A stretch of 34,454 nt of DNA, taken from assembly GCA_905182395.1 (NCBI GenBank), contig CAJJBL010000019.1:1-34454 (forward strand), written 5' to 3'. This document shows, one piece after another, positions 1 to 8,467 of this stretch. The position numbers were made by a program, and so were the translations under genes. The DNA comes from an alpha proteobacterium SCGC AAA536-G10 (GTDB lineage Bacteria > Pseudomonadota > Alphaproteobacteria > Puniceispirillales > Marisalimonadaceae). How positions within the stretch are numbered: position 1 is the stretch's first letter; each line of letters begins with the position of its first letter. Under the pieces are notes generated by a model. It was not told the origin of the DNA and searched no databases. It saw nothing but the letters and a program-made list of their open reading frames with translations.

Positions 1-30
1 TAAAAAAAATTTCGACTGAATGTAATTTAA

Positions 31-59
31 AGAATAGTCATATCTAGATAAAAGTTCAA
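31..59 (-). promoter_or_regulatory. Possible sigma70-like promoter reading leftward out of the window (TTGAAC - 17 nt - TATTCT on the minus strand)
   Basis: Minus strand reads TTGAAC TTTTATCTAGATATGAC TATTCT, with correct 17-nt spacing, in a noncoding gap. AT-rich background makes chance matches common. Confidence 0.22.
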
Positions 60-135
60 ATAATCAACACATAAAATTAATTGAAGTATTTGTAAATATT
101 AGAATTTTTAAAATTCCATTAAAGTTCAATTACTT

Positions 136-1890
136 TTAATAAAACATTATAAATATTGATAAAACAAAACAAAATAATTTTAAAAATAAGTTTGACTTAG
201 AAATAATAGAAAATGATAGAAATACTAAAGATATCGCAATTTTTACAAAAGCAATTAAAGCCAAAAAAGGGTCACTACTTAACTGTAAAATTGTTTTATT
301 AGCTATCATAGCAAGAGGTATAAAATATAACCCTATTCCCAAACTCATAGAAGTTAACGAAACTTTTAGCCAATTCTCTGACACCATACCAGAGGCTATA
401 AAAACAGCTCCACAAACAGGTGGAGTAATAGTAGATAATAACGCAAACCAAAAAACAAAAAGGTGAACTTGTAAAAGATCTAAACCCATGTCAACTAAAG
501 CAGGGCCTGCTACAGAAACACAGATAACATAAGCAGCTGTAGTTGGAACTTCCATACCTAAGATTAAACAGGCTATTCCTGTTAAAATTAAAGCTAACCA
601 AACATTATTGTTTGAAAATGATATTATAAGAGAAGTTAATTTTATTCCAAGTCCTGTAATAGATAAAACACCAATTATTATAGATGCACAAAGTATAATA
701 GATCCAATAAGAGATATTTGTTTTCCAGATAATACAAATGCAGCAAACAACCTTTTAAATCCTATATGAATACTAAATTTATTTTTAATATTAAAAAATA
801 ATAAAATTGCAGCACATAAAATTGCAATTGCCCCAGAATATTGAGGTGTAAAACCAATAAACATAAAAATTAACAAAATAGAAAAAGGAATAAGAAAAAA
901 AATAGAAGTTATAAGTACGGCCTTTAATGAAGGAAGATTAGATTTTTCAATTGGTTTTAAGTTATAATTTTTACTGTAAAAGTTAATACCAACCCAAACA
1001 GTAAAAAAAAATAAAATTGCAGGCAATAAAGCAGCCAATATAATTTGGTTATATGGAATTCCAGTCAATTCAACCATTACAAAGGCACCTGCTCCCATTA
1101 AAGGGGGCATTATTTGACCACCAGAGGATGCGACTGCCTCAACTGAAGCAGCTAACCTTTTGGGATATCCAAGCTTTATCATAGCTGGAAGTGTCACCAT
1201 ACCAGTAGAAGCCACATTAGCTGAAGCAGAGCCAGATATTGAGCCAAAAAGAGCTGATGAAAGAACAGAAACTTTAGCAGCTCCACCTTTTAATCTTCCA
1301 GCTACAGCAGTTGCTATATTCATAAAACCTAATCCAGCTTCTCCAGAATTTAAAAAAGCTCCTAAAATAACAAAGATTGATACTATTGAAACTGATACTC
1401 CTGTTAGTGTGCCCCATATCCCACCCTCTGCAATAGTTAATGTACCTAAAAAACTATTAATTGGCGTTCCAGCATAGCCAAATTCACCTGGAATGAAATT
1501 TCCAAATAGTCCGTATAATAAAGATACGAAGGTAACTATTGGTAAAGGCCAACCAACAGACCTTCTGGCCATTTCCAAAACTACAACTAATAAAATAATT
1601 GATATAAAAAGCTGAAAATCATTTTCTAAAAAACCATATTGATCCATGAGTAAATCAGAATTAAAAGCTATCCACAAACAGCTCACAAAACCTAATACAG
1701 TAAAAATTAACTCTATAGATAATACCTTAATATCCCTATTATAAAGGAACACCCATGGAATAATAATTGCCATATGTAAAGGTCGAGAAATTAAGTTAGG
1801 TATTAATCCTGAAAAAATTAAAAAAATGTGGAATACAATTGATAAAAAACCAAAAGCAATCCACATTTTCTCATTAATTATTATTTTCAT
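136..1890 (-). CDS. TRAP transporter permease, fused small and large membrane subunits (4TM/12TM, DctQM type)
   Basis: 584 aa, highly hydrophobic; GSISGSASANVASTGMVTLPAMIKLGYPKRLAASVEAVASSGGQIMPPLMGAGAF is characteristic of TRAP large subunits; directly downstream of a TAXI-type binding protein. Confidence 0.93.
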   Translation of the reverse strand: MKIIINEKMWIAFGFLSIVFHIFLIFSGLIPNLISRPLHMAIIIPWVFLYNRDIKVLSIELIFTVLGFVSCLWIAFNSDLLMDQYGFLENDFQLFISIILLVVVLEMARRSVGWPLPIVTFVSLLYGLFGNFIPGEFGYAGTPINSFLGTLTIAEGGIWGTLTGVSVSIVSIFVILGAFLNSGEAGLGFMNIATAVAGRLKGGAAKVSVLSSALFGSISGSASANVASTGMVTLPAMIKLGYPKRLAASVEAVASSGGQIMPPLMGAGAFVMVELTGIPYNQIILAALLPAILFFFTVWVGINFYSKNYNLKPIEKSNLPSLKAVLITSIFFLIPFSILLIFMFIGFTPQYSGAIAILCAAILLFFNIKNKFSIHIGFKRLFAAFVLSGKQISLIGSIILCASIIIGVLSITGLGIKLTSLIISFSNNNVWLALILTGIACLILGMEVPTTAAYVICVSVAGPALVDMGLDLLQVHLFVFWFALLSTITPPVCGAVFIASGMVSENWLKVSLTSMSLGIGLYFIPLAMIANKTILQLSSDPFLALIAFVKIAISLVFLSFSIISKSNLFLKLFCFVLSIFIMFY

Positions 1891-1901
1891 TATAAATAAA
1901 A

Positions 1902-2855
1902 TTACATATGATGCTTAGCTAATTTAGCACCAACTTCTTCATAAAATTTAATAGCTCCTGGATGTATTTTTGTAGAAATATTAGATAACATATCATAAGA
2001 GACACCATTCCACCACTTAGCCGCTTCTCCTAATTTACCTTTGTTTTCCCAATATGATTTAGTTAAACTATAGGCCACATCGTCATTCATATCTGTTATT
2101 GAGTATGCAACAACAGGAAGAGAGGTCGTATTAATATCTTTATTTTGACCAGAATATGTACCTGCAGGAATTACTAGTTTTGTTCTTTTAGAAGTTTTTA
2201 TTTGTTCATCACTTAATGAAACAACGTTAACACCCATAGTTGCTGAAGCTTCAACAACGTTTGGAGCTGGATAAGATCCAGCAGTAACAAAACCATCAAT
2301 TTGTCCATTTTTAAGAGCAGGAACTGCATTTGACAATTCAACTTCTGCAAGCTTAACCTTGCCTTCTAAACCGAAGATTTTAAGGTATTTAGCACCTTCT
2401 TTTGCTCCAAAAGATCCTTTACCTAGTAATATGGTTTTACCTGACATTTCTTCAAAATTTGTAACACCTGATTTTTTTGACATAACAAAATGCATTGTTA
2501 AAGAAGGAATAGGAAATAATGCTCTAATCTCTTTATATCTAGGGTTACCTTTACCTTTAAACATAGCCTTTTCACCAATTGCTAGTTTTACTAGAACTGG
2601 TGGTGTTGTAAAAACATAATTACCTTTTCTACCTATTACTTCTTTAACATTTTGAACTGAACCTTGACTTTCTTCAATAGTAACAATCATCTGGCCATTA
2701 GATGATTTTTTAATTGTTTGAGAGATTTGTACACCCATCTGATAATATGATGAAGTAGATTTTGCTGACTTATAAGTTATACGTGTTTCTGAATTAGCCG
2801 AGTATATTGTAAATATACTAATTAAAATTCCATATAAAAAACTTCTAATATTCAT
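1902..2855 (-). CDS. TAXI family TRAP transporter solute-binding protein
   Basis: 317 aa with N-terminal signal peptide; YYQMGVQISQTIKK and later GKTILLGKGSFGAK, DGFVTAGSYPAPNVVEAS resemble TAXI binding proteins; adjacent to the fused TRAP permease. Confidence 0.92.
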   Translation of the reverse strand: MNIRSFLYGILISIFTIYSANSETRITYKSAKSTSSYYQMGVQISQTIKKSSNGQMIVTIEESQGSVQNVKEVIGRKGNYVFTTPPVLVKLAIGEKAMFKGKGNPRYKEIRALFPIPSLTMHFVMSKKSGVTNFEEMSGKTILLGKGSFGAKEGAKYLKIFGLEGKVKLAEVELSNAVPALKNGQIDGFVTAGSYPAPNVVEASATMGVNVVSLSDEQIKTSKRTKLVIPAGTYSGQNKDINTTSLPVVAYSITDMNDDVAYSLTKSYWENKGKLGEAAKWWNGVSYDMLSNISTKIHPGAIKFYEEVGAKLAKHHM

Positions 2856-2958
2856 AATTTTCTCTCCACTTGATTAATTAATTTAACTATTTAGAATATC
2901 TTAATAAACTATATTATATATATGTATATAAATCTTGTACAAATCATAAATAGAGCTG

Positions 2959-3180
2959 ATGAATAATTTATTAACACCTTTAACAACTATTTTTCAAACT
3001 ATAGAAGATAAAATTACCTTTATAATATTATTATTTGAAGGCTTTATTTTAATTATAATTTTGTTAATTTGTATTTGGATATATGGCTTTGTAAGAAAAA
3101 ATCTTGGAATAGATAAACAAACTAAAGAATTAATCAAAATTAGAAAGTTACTTGAAAAAGAGAATAAAAATGAAAAATAA
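2959..3180 (+). CDS. Small single-pass membrane protein of unknown function
   Basis: 73 aa: one long hydrophobic helix (FIILLFEGFILIIILLICIWIYGFV) followed by a charged KR/E-rich tail. No family recognised. Confidence 0.5.
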   Translation: MNNLLTPLTTIFQTIEDKITFIILLFEGFILIIILLICIWIYGFVRKNLGIDKQTKELIKIRKLLEKENKNEK

Positions 3181-3196
3181 TTTATAAAAATTATTA

Positions 3197-3415
3197 TTAA
3201 AAAGGGAAGCCTGAACCATTTTTACTTTGTCTATATATTTTTAAATCTTTTCCTTTAGCAACGGGGATACAAGTAAATTGAGGAGGGGTTAAACCAACTT
3301 CACGAAGTTCCATACCAGCATTTTGTGATTGAGAAAAACATTCAGCAGCATTTTTATATCTTAATCCACTATCTATAATATCTGAACCAAAAACCCAAAG
3401 AAGTATAAATTCCAT
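3197..3415 (-). CDS. Conserved-looking small hypothetical protein
   Basis: 72 aa with AGGAG Shine-Dalgarno 6 nt upstream of ATG; non-repetitive composition with two Cys. Family not recognised. Confidence 0.5.
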   Translation of the reverse strand: MEFILLWVFGSDIIDSGLRYKNAAECFSQSQNAGMELREVGLTPPQFTCIPVAKGKDLKIYRQSKNGSGFPF

Positions 3416-3433
3416 CTAATTCTCCTAATAATG

Positions 3434-3460
3434 TTAAGGCAAGATGAAATCTTGCCTTAA
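3434..3460 (-). terminator. Perfect 12-bp stem-loop (TTAAGGCAAGAT-TTC-ATCTTGCCTTAA) between hsp20 and the downstream 72-aa ORF
   Basis: Read directly: ttaaggcaagat gaa atcttgccttaa. Lies immediately 3' of the hsp20 stop codon. No clear U-tract, so terminator versus 3'-end stabilising hairpin is unresolved. Confidence 0.55.
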
Positions 3461-3468
3461 ATGTTAAT

Positions 3469-3891
3469 TTATAAAGTTTTTAAAGTTATATTCCTTGGTT
3501 TTCTTTCTTCAGGAATTTCCCTTATAAGAGAGATTGTTAAAAGACCATTTGATAAAGTTGCGTCCTTAACATCAACATATTGCTCAAGGCGAAATTTTTG
3601 TTCAAAAGATCGTTTAGCAATACCTTTATATAAATATTGAATATTTTTATCTTCAACATCAGTTCCAATATTTCCTTTAATAGAAAGAACTCCATCATGA
3701 ACATCAATTGAAATATCTTTGTTATTAAATCCAGCAACAGCAATTGTAATTTCATATTCGTCTTCAGATATTCTAATAATATCATGAGCCGGAAAAGAGT
3801 TTTGCTTCTGAGTTGACATAGTTTCAAGTTCATTAAATAAGTTATCAAATCCAACAAACGAACGTAGTGCAAGTGTAGGTAATATAGTCAT
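3469..3891 (-). CDS. Small heat shock protein, Hsp20/alpha-crystallin family (IbpA-like)
   Basis: 140 aa; DIIRISEDEYEITIAVAGFNNKDISIDVHDGVLSIKGN ... YLYKGIAKRSFEQKFRL ... DATLSNGLLTISLIREIPEERKPRNI matches IbpA/HspH architecture. Confidence 0.95.
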   Translation of the reverse strand: MTILPTLALRSFVGFDNLFNELETMSTQKQNSFPAHDIIRISEDEYEITIAVAGFNNKDISIDVHDGVLSIKGNIGTDVEDKNIQYLYKGIAKRSFEQKFRLEQYVDVKDATLSNGLLTISLIREIPEERKPRNITLKTL

Positions 3892-3897
3892 ATTATT

Positions 3898-3978
3898 CTC
3901 CTTATAAAGCGAGTTATAGCAAACATCCCATTATGGCGATGTTTAATTTTAAGAATGTGACCCTAATGGCATCACATT
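3898..3978 (-). ncRNA. Candidate ROSE-like RNA thermometer in the hsp20 5' UTR (three successive hairpins, last one sequestering the SD)
   Basis: Minus strand: CTCGCTTTATAAGGAG (3898-3913) folds as C-G, U-A, C-G, bulged G, C-G, U-A, U-A with UAU loop, so UCGCU pairs AGGA of the SD. Upstream hairpins: AAACATC...GATGTTT (3921-3944) and AATGTGA...TCACATT (3954-3978). SD is 6 nt before the ATG of an Hsp20 gene. Confidence 0.7.
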
Positions 3979-4047
3979 ACTTAAATTTGTATTGAAAAAA
4001 AAAAATTCAAGACTTAAACTTAAAAAAATAATTTAGAGGGTTAAGTT

Positions 4048-5649
4048 TTGAAAGTTAATAAATTTTTAGACACATTAATTGTTGGAGCAGGATTTGCCGG
4101 CATGTATTCACTTTATAAACAAAAGTTGGATGGCTTTAATGCTGAAATTTTTGAACAAGGTGACGGCGTAGGTGGCACTTGGTATTGGAATAGATACCCT
4201 GGGGCAAGGTGTGATATTGAAAGTATGGATTATTCATATTCTTTTTCTAAAGAGTTACAACAAGAATGGAATTGGAAGGACAAATATGGAACTCAACCTG
4301 AATTATTGGAGTATGCAAATCATGTTTGTAATAAATTTAACCTTAAAGAGAATATCAACTTTAATACAAAAATCATAAAAGCAAAATTCAATAAAAACAA
4401 TAACAAATGGTTAGTCGAAACTAATGATAATCAATTAATTGAATGTAAATACTTTATTCTTGCTACAGGCAATTTATCTACTCCAAATACTCCAAATATA
4501 AATGGTATTAAAAATTTTAAAGGTAATATCTACCATACAGGAGCTTGGCCTAAAAAAATGCCCAATTTTAATGGCCGGACTGTTGGAATTATAGGCACAG
4601 GATCATCAGGAGTTCAGTCAATTCCAATTATCGCAAAAACAGCGAAAAAACTACTTGTTTTTCAAAGAACTCCTAACTTTAGTTTGCCAGCAAGACATTC
4701 TAAATTACCTAAAGAGAAAAGAGATGAATATAAAAGAGATTATGACAAATATAGAAAACTTGCTCAAAACTCATCTTTTGGAATTGCAAAATACCAACCC
4801 CCTACTCAATCAGCTTTTGATGTTAATGATGAAGAAAGAAATAAAATTTATCAAAAAGCTTGGGATGAAGGTGGGCAGGCTATAATGTTTTCATTCACTG
4901 ATTTATTAACTGACCAAAAAGCTAATGAAACTGCTGCTGAATTTGTTAGAAATAAAATAAGAAAAACTGTAAATGATAAAAAGCTAGCTGAACTTTTATG
5001 TCCCCAAGATCATCCAATAGGAACAAAAAGACTTTGTTTAGATAGTAATTATTTTGAAACATATAACAGAGATAATGTTACATTAGTAAATATATCAAAA
5101 CACCCTATCGATGAAATAATTGAAAATGGATTATCAAGTAATCATTCTGAGTATTTATTTGATGACTTAGTTTTTGCAACTGGTTTTGATGCTATGACTG
5201 GAGCTGTTAATGCTATTGAAATATTAAATGATGAAAACGTAACTTTAAAATCTAAATGGAATAATGGTCCTAAAACTTATTTAGGCGTCATGGTGTCTGA
5301 TTTTCCAAATTTATTCATGATAACTGGACCTCAAAGTCCAGGTGTTAAAAGCCAAATGATTTTATCAATTGAACAACATGTAGATTTCATTCACTCTTTA
5401 ATAAAACATACAAAACATAATAATTACAAAGATATATCAGCAAAGACTAAAGAACAAGATGAATGGGTTATTCATAATAATGAAGTAGCAAATAGTACAT
5501 TATATCCTTTAGCTCATTCTTGGTATAATGGAGATAACATTAAAGGTAAAACTAGAAACTTTATGCCTTATGTTGGAGGTGTAAGTAATTATAAAAATAT
5601 TTGCGATCAAATATTAAAAGATAATTACAAAGGATTTGAGTTTTCTTAA
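4048..5649 (+). CDS. Flavin-containing monooxygenase, Baeyer-Villiger type (cyclohexanone monooxygenase-like)
   Basis: 533 aa; GAGFAGMY FAD Rossmann motif, GGTWYWNRYPGARCDIESMDYSYSF, BVMO fingerprint FKGNIYHTGAWP (FxGxxxHxxxWP), second GTGSSGVQ NADP motif. TTG start. Confidence 0.94.
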   Translation: MKVNKFLDTLIVGAGFAGMYSLYKQKLDGFNAEIFEQGDGVGGTWYWNRYPGARCDIESMDYSYSFSKELQQEWNWKDKYGTQPELLEYANHVCNKFNLKENINFNTKIIKAKFNKNNNKWLVETNDNQLIECKYFILATGNLSTPNTPNINGIKNFKGNIYHTGAWPKKMPNFNGRTVGIIGTGSSGVQSIPIIAKTAKKLLVFQRTPNFSLPARHSKLPKEKRDEYKRDYDKYRKLAQNSSFGIAKYQPPTQSAFDVNDEERNKIYQKAWDEGGQAIMFSFTDLLTDQKANETAAEFVRNKIRKTVNDKKLAELLCPQDHPIGTKRLCLDSNYFETYNRDNVTLVNISKHPIDEIIENGLSSNHSEYLFDDLVFATGFDAMTGAVNAIEILNDENVTLKSKWNNGPKTYLGVMVSDFPNLFMITGPQSPGVKSQMILSIEQHVDFIHSLIKHTKHNNYKDISAKTKEQDEWVIHNNEVANSTLYPLAHSWYNGDNIKGKTRNFMPYVGGVSNYKNICDQILKDNYKGFEFS

Positions 5650-5679
5650 ATAAGCTAATTATAAAAATAAGAGTAAATT

Positions 5680-6768
5680 ATGGAAATTTCTAACGTAGAT
5701 GTTAACACTTATAAAATCCCTTTACCTGAACCTGTAGAAGCTTATGCAGCAGGTTTAATGAAAGCTTTTGACTTAATTATTTGCAAAATTACTAATAATA
5801 ACGGAATTCAAGGCGTTGGATATATTACCGTTCATGAAAATCAAGGACTAGCTATTTCACAAATTATCAAAAACAGTTTTAAGCCATTGTTATTAAAACA
5901 AGATCCAAGGTTAATAGAGTTATTATGGAAAAATATGTGGAAAGCAACTCACTATGCTGGACGAGGAGCGCCTGTAAGCTTTGCCATAGCAGCAGTTGAT
6001 GTGGCTTTATGGGATTTAAAAGGCAAATGTCTTAAAGAACCTTTATGGAGACTTTTAGGTGGTCATGATAAAAAAGTTACTGCTTATGCAGGAAATATTG
6101 ATTTAAATTTTTCAAAAGAGAAACTTCTTGATGGTGCTACAAAGTCTTTAGACAAAGGTTTTAAAGCAATTAAAATGAGACTTGGTAGAGAAAGTCTCTC
6201 TGAAGATATTGAAAGGTTAGATGCCATGAGAAATCATCTTCCTGACAACATTATGTTAATGGCTGATGCTAATGAAGCTTGGAGAACAGACCAAGCTGTT
6301 GCAGCCTTTAAAGAGATTGAAAGATTCAAACTAGTTTGGCTTGAAGAACCAATAAAGCCAGATGACTTTAATGGTTATTCATACTTGCGTTCATTAGGCA
6401 AAATTCCAATAGCTGCTGGGGAAAATCTTCACACTCTATCAGAATTCAATCAATTAATAACAGTGAATGGTGTGGATTTTTTAGAGCCTGATTTAACTAC
6501 ATGCGGAGGAATTACTCCATTTATGAAAGTTGCAAAATTAGCGGAAATAAATAACCTTCCAATATGTTCTCATGGCGTACATGAACTTCACGTTCATCTT
6601 TTAGCAGCCTGCCCTAATGCATCTTATTTAGAGTTTCATGCATGGAGAATTGATGACTTTATAGACAGCTCATTAGTTGTTAAAAGTGGTTATACGGAAC
6701 CATCAGAAAAACCAGGACATGGTATAAATTTTGATTATGATAAGCTAAAATCTTACTTAATTAACTAA
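5680..6768 (+). CDS. Mandelate racemase / muconate lactonizing enzyme family (enolase superfamily)
   Basis: 362 aa; AIAAVDVALWDLKGK, FKAIKMRLGR, MADANEAW, WLEEPIKPDD, AAGENL, DFLEPDLTTCGGITPFMKVAKLAE, SHGVHELHVHLLA. Confidence 0.94.
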   Translation: MEISNVDVNTYKIPLPEPVEAYAAGLMKAFDLIICKITNNNGIQGVGYITVHENQGLAISQIIKNSFKPLLLKQDPRLIELLWKNMWKATHYAGRGAPVSFAIAAVDVALWDLKGKCLKEPLWRLLGGHDKKVTAYAGNIDLNFSKEKLLDGATKSLDKGFKAIKMRLGRESLSEDIERLDAMRNHLPDNIMLMADANEAWRTDQAVAAFKEIERFKLVWLEEPIKPDDFNGYSYLRSLGKIPIAAGENLHTLSEFNQLITVNGVDFLEPDLTTCGGITPFMKVAKLAEINNLPICSHGVHELHVHLLAACPNASYLEFHAWRIDDFIDSSLVVKSGYTEPSEKPGHGINFDYDKLKSYLIN

Positions 6769-6784
6769 ATTTCTAATTAGTTAA
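6761..6784 (+). terminator. Possible weak Rho-independent terminator after the MR/MLE-family gene
   Basis: ttaactaa-atttctaa-ttagttaa followed by T-rich tract; stem is almost entirely A/T and overlaps the stop codon. Confidence 0.3.
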
Positions 6785-6857
6785 ATTTTTATGTTTATTT
6801 ATTTTTTTTTAATTATAAATCAAATATCAATTTTTAATTATTATTAAAGAGAATTTT

Positions 6858-7295
6858 ATGGAAAAAATTAAAACTATTAAATCTTATGGCAATGAGATGT
6901 TAAAAAATGCTGAAAGCACTGATGATCAGAAATTTGGATCTTTTTATCTTTCTCGTTTTTTGGGTTTTAATATAAGTTTTGAAGGAGAGTGTTGCTTAGT
7001 TAAATTTATTGCAACACCGCCAATGTTTAACCCGCAAGGTTCTTTGCATGGTGGAATTATTGCAACTGCAATGGATGTGGCTATGGGGCATCTTCTTCAT
7101 CATACGACTGGATCTGGTGTTACATTAGAAATCAATGTTAAATATTTATCTCCTATTATAGGTGGCAACATAACTTGCAAAGGTAGCTTTCTTAGGAAAG
7201 GTAAGTCTATCAGCTTTCTTCAGGCACACATGTATAAAGAAGATGGGAAAATAGCAGCTTATGCAAGCGCCACATGGAAACCTTTAGATATATAA
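6858..7295 (+). CDS. PaaI-family hotdog thioesterase
   Basis: 145 aa; MFNPQGSLHGGIIATAMDVAMGHLL, TLEINVKYLSPIIGGNITCKG, typical hotdog (PaaI/YbgC-like) pattern. Confidence 0.9.
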   Translation: MEKIKTIKSYGNEMLKNAESTDDQKFGSFYLSRFLGFNISFEGECCLVKFIATPPMFNPQGSLHGGIIATAMDVAMGHLLHHTTGSGVTLEINVKYLSPIIGGNITCKGSFLRKGKSISFLQAHMYKEDGKIAAYASATWKPLDI

Positions 7296-7296
7296 A

Positions 7297-8058
7297 TTAG
7301 TTATTTAATTTTCTCATATCACAATACTCTTCTGCAGTCATATAATGATAGGTTACATTTTCATAATTAATCTTTATTGGCTCTGGATCAACAATTTCTA
7401 CATCTATTCCCATAGTAATAGCTTTTCTTAAGGCCATCGAAGTAATGTTAACACTAAAAGAAGTACCAATAAAAATAATTTTACTAGCTGAAGCCATCCA
7501 AGTTTCAGCTTCTGAAATCCTATAAAGCTCTGTATACATTTCATCAAATAATAAAACATATGGTTTTAAAGAAATATTTTTTTCAGGTCTAAAATTTAGA
7601 TTTTTATTAATATTTATATTAAATTTCTTTAGTAATTTTTTTTTTAATAACTCTTGGCTATAATTTTTTGGAGTAATTAAATCATCCCAAGAAGCATCAA
7701 ATGGAGTTTGAATTTCCATTTCATCTTTATAAATAATTACTTTATCCAACCTACCGTGAATTGAAATATAATTTTGATTACCTGCCTTCCCATCTAAACC
7801 ATCAATATTTTGTGTGATTAATTTTTTATCTGATAACCAATAGTGAGCGGAATTAGGTTTTACATCTTTATATGAAGCAAACCTTTTATAATACCATATG
7901 AGAAATTCTTCAGGGTTATTCACATACATTGATCTGGTAGCCATTTCTTGAGGGGTATAGTTAACACTTCCAATCGTCCAAAAGCCATCAGAGCCACGAA
8001 AAGTAGGAATACCACTGCTAGCGCTCACACCTGCACCTGTAATAAATAATTCGGACAA
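7297..8058 (-). CDS. Sir2-family NAD-dependent deacylase-like protein lacking zinc-ribbon cysteines
   Basis: 253 aa; FITGAGVSASSGIPTFRGSDGFW, LITQNIDGLDGKAGN, ISIHGRLDK, KPYVLLFDEMY, IFIGTSFSVN, VDPEP. No Cys between the catalytic His and KPYVLLFDE. Confidence 0.88.
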   Translation of the reverse strand: MSELFITGAGVSASSGIPTFRGSDGFWTIGSVNYTPQEMATRSMYVNNPEEFLIWYYKRFASYKDVKPNSAHYWLSDKKLITQNIDGLDGKAGNQNYISIHGRLDKVIIYKDEMEIQTPFDASWDDLITPKNYSQELLKKKLLKKFNININKNLNFRPEKNISLKPYVLLFDEMYTELYRISEAETWMASASKIIFIGTSFSVNITSMALRKAITMGIDVEIVDPEPIKINYENVTYHYMTAEEYCDMRKLNN

Positions 8059-8174
8059 ATTAAAAAACCTAAAAGATGTTGTTAATAATAAAAAAATTAT
8101 GTACTTAATTTAATATTATTATTAATTATAAAATTTTCAAATCATTAAAATAAGATAATTTCATTGGTGCTTTT

Positions 8175-8462
8175 ATGTTTTTTTTTAAAACTATATTGTT
8201 AATATTATTTTTTTCTAGCCAAGGGTTATCATCTAGTTGGAATTTTAGGTCTAATTTAGATTTAAATCCACCTTATATTAAATGTGTAGAGGCTATAGCT
8301 AATGGAAAAGACATGGGTCCTGTATCACTAAAAAATAGAAAACAATATACGAAGTATTTTTTTGAAAATCATATTTATGAAATAATAATTAATAGTTCCT
8401 TCATGACATGTGTAAGAGTTGACTTAAGCAAAAAACAAAAACCATACCCTTTAAGCAAATAA
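8175..8462 (+). CDS. Small predicted secreted protein, unknown function
   Basis: 95 aa with N-terminal hydrophobic signal-like segment (MFFFKTILLILFFSSQGLSS); two Cys in the mature part. Confidence 0.5.
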   Translation: MFFFKTILLILFFSSQGLSSSWNFRSNLDLNPPYIKCVEAIANGKDMGPVSLKNRKQYTKYFFENHIYEIIINSSFMTCVRVDLSKKQKPYPLSK

Positions 8463-8467
8463 TAACA

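Noticed and set aside
1160-1477. 105-aa plus-strand ORF
   Set aside because: Lies antisense inside the well-supported TRAP permease gene; no recognisable protein features.
2359-2619. 86-aa plus-strand ORF
   Set aside because: Antisense shadow of the TAXI binding protein gene.
3537-3872. 111-aa minus-strand ORF overlapping hsp20
   Set aside because: Alternate reading frame of hsp20; low-complexity Leu/Met/Ile-rich translation.
4172-4885. Two short plus-strand ORFs (68 and 76 aa) inside the monooxygenase gene
   Set aside because: Out-of-frame shadows of a clear BVMO coding sequence.
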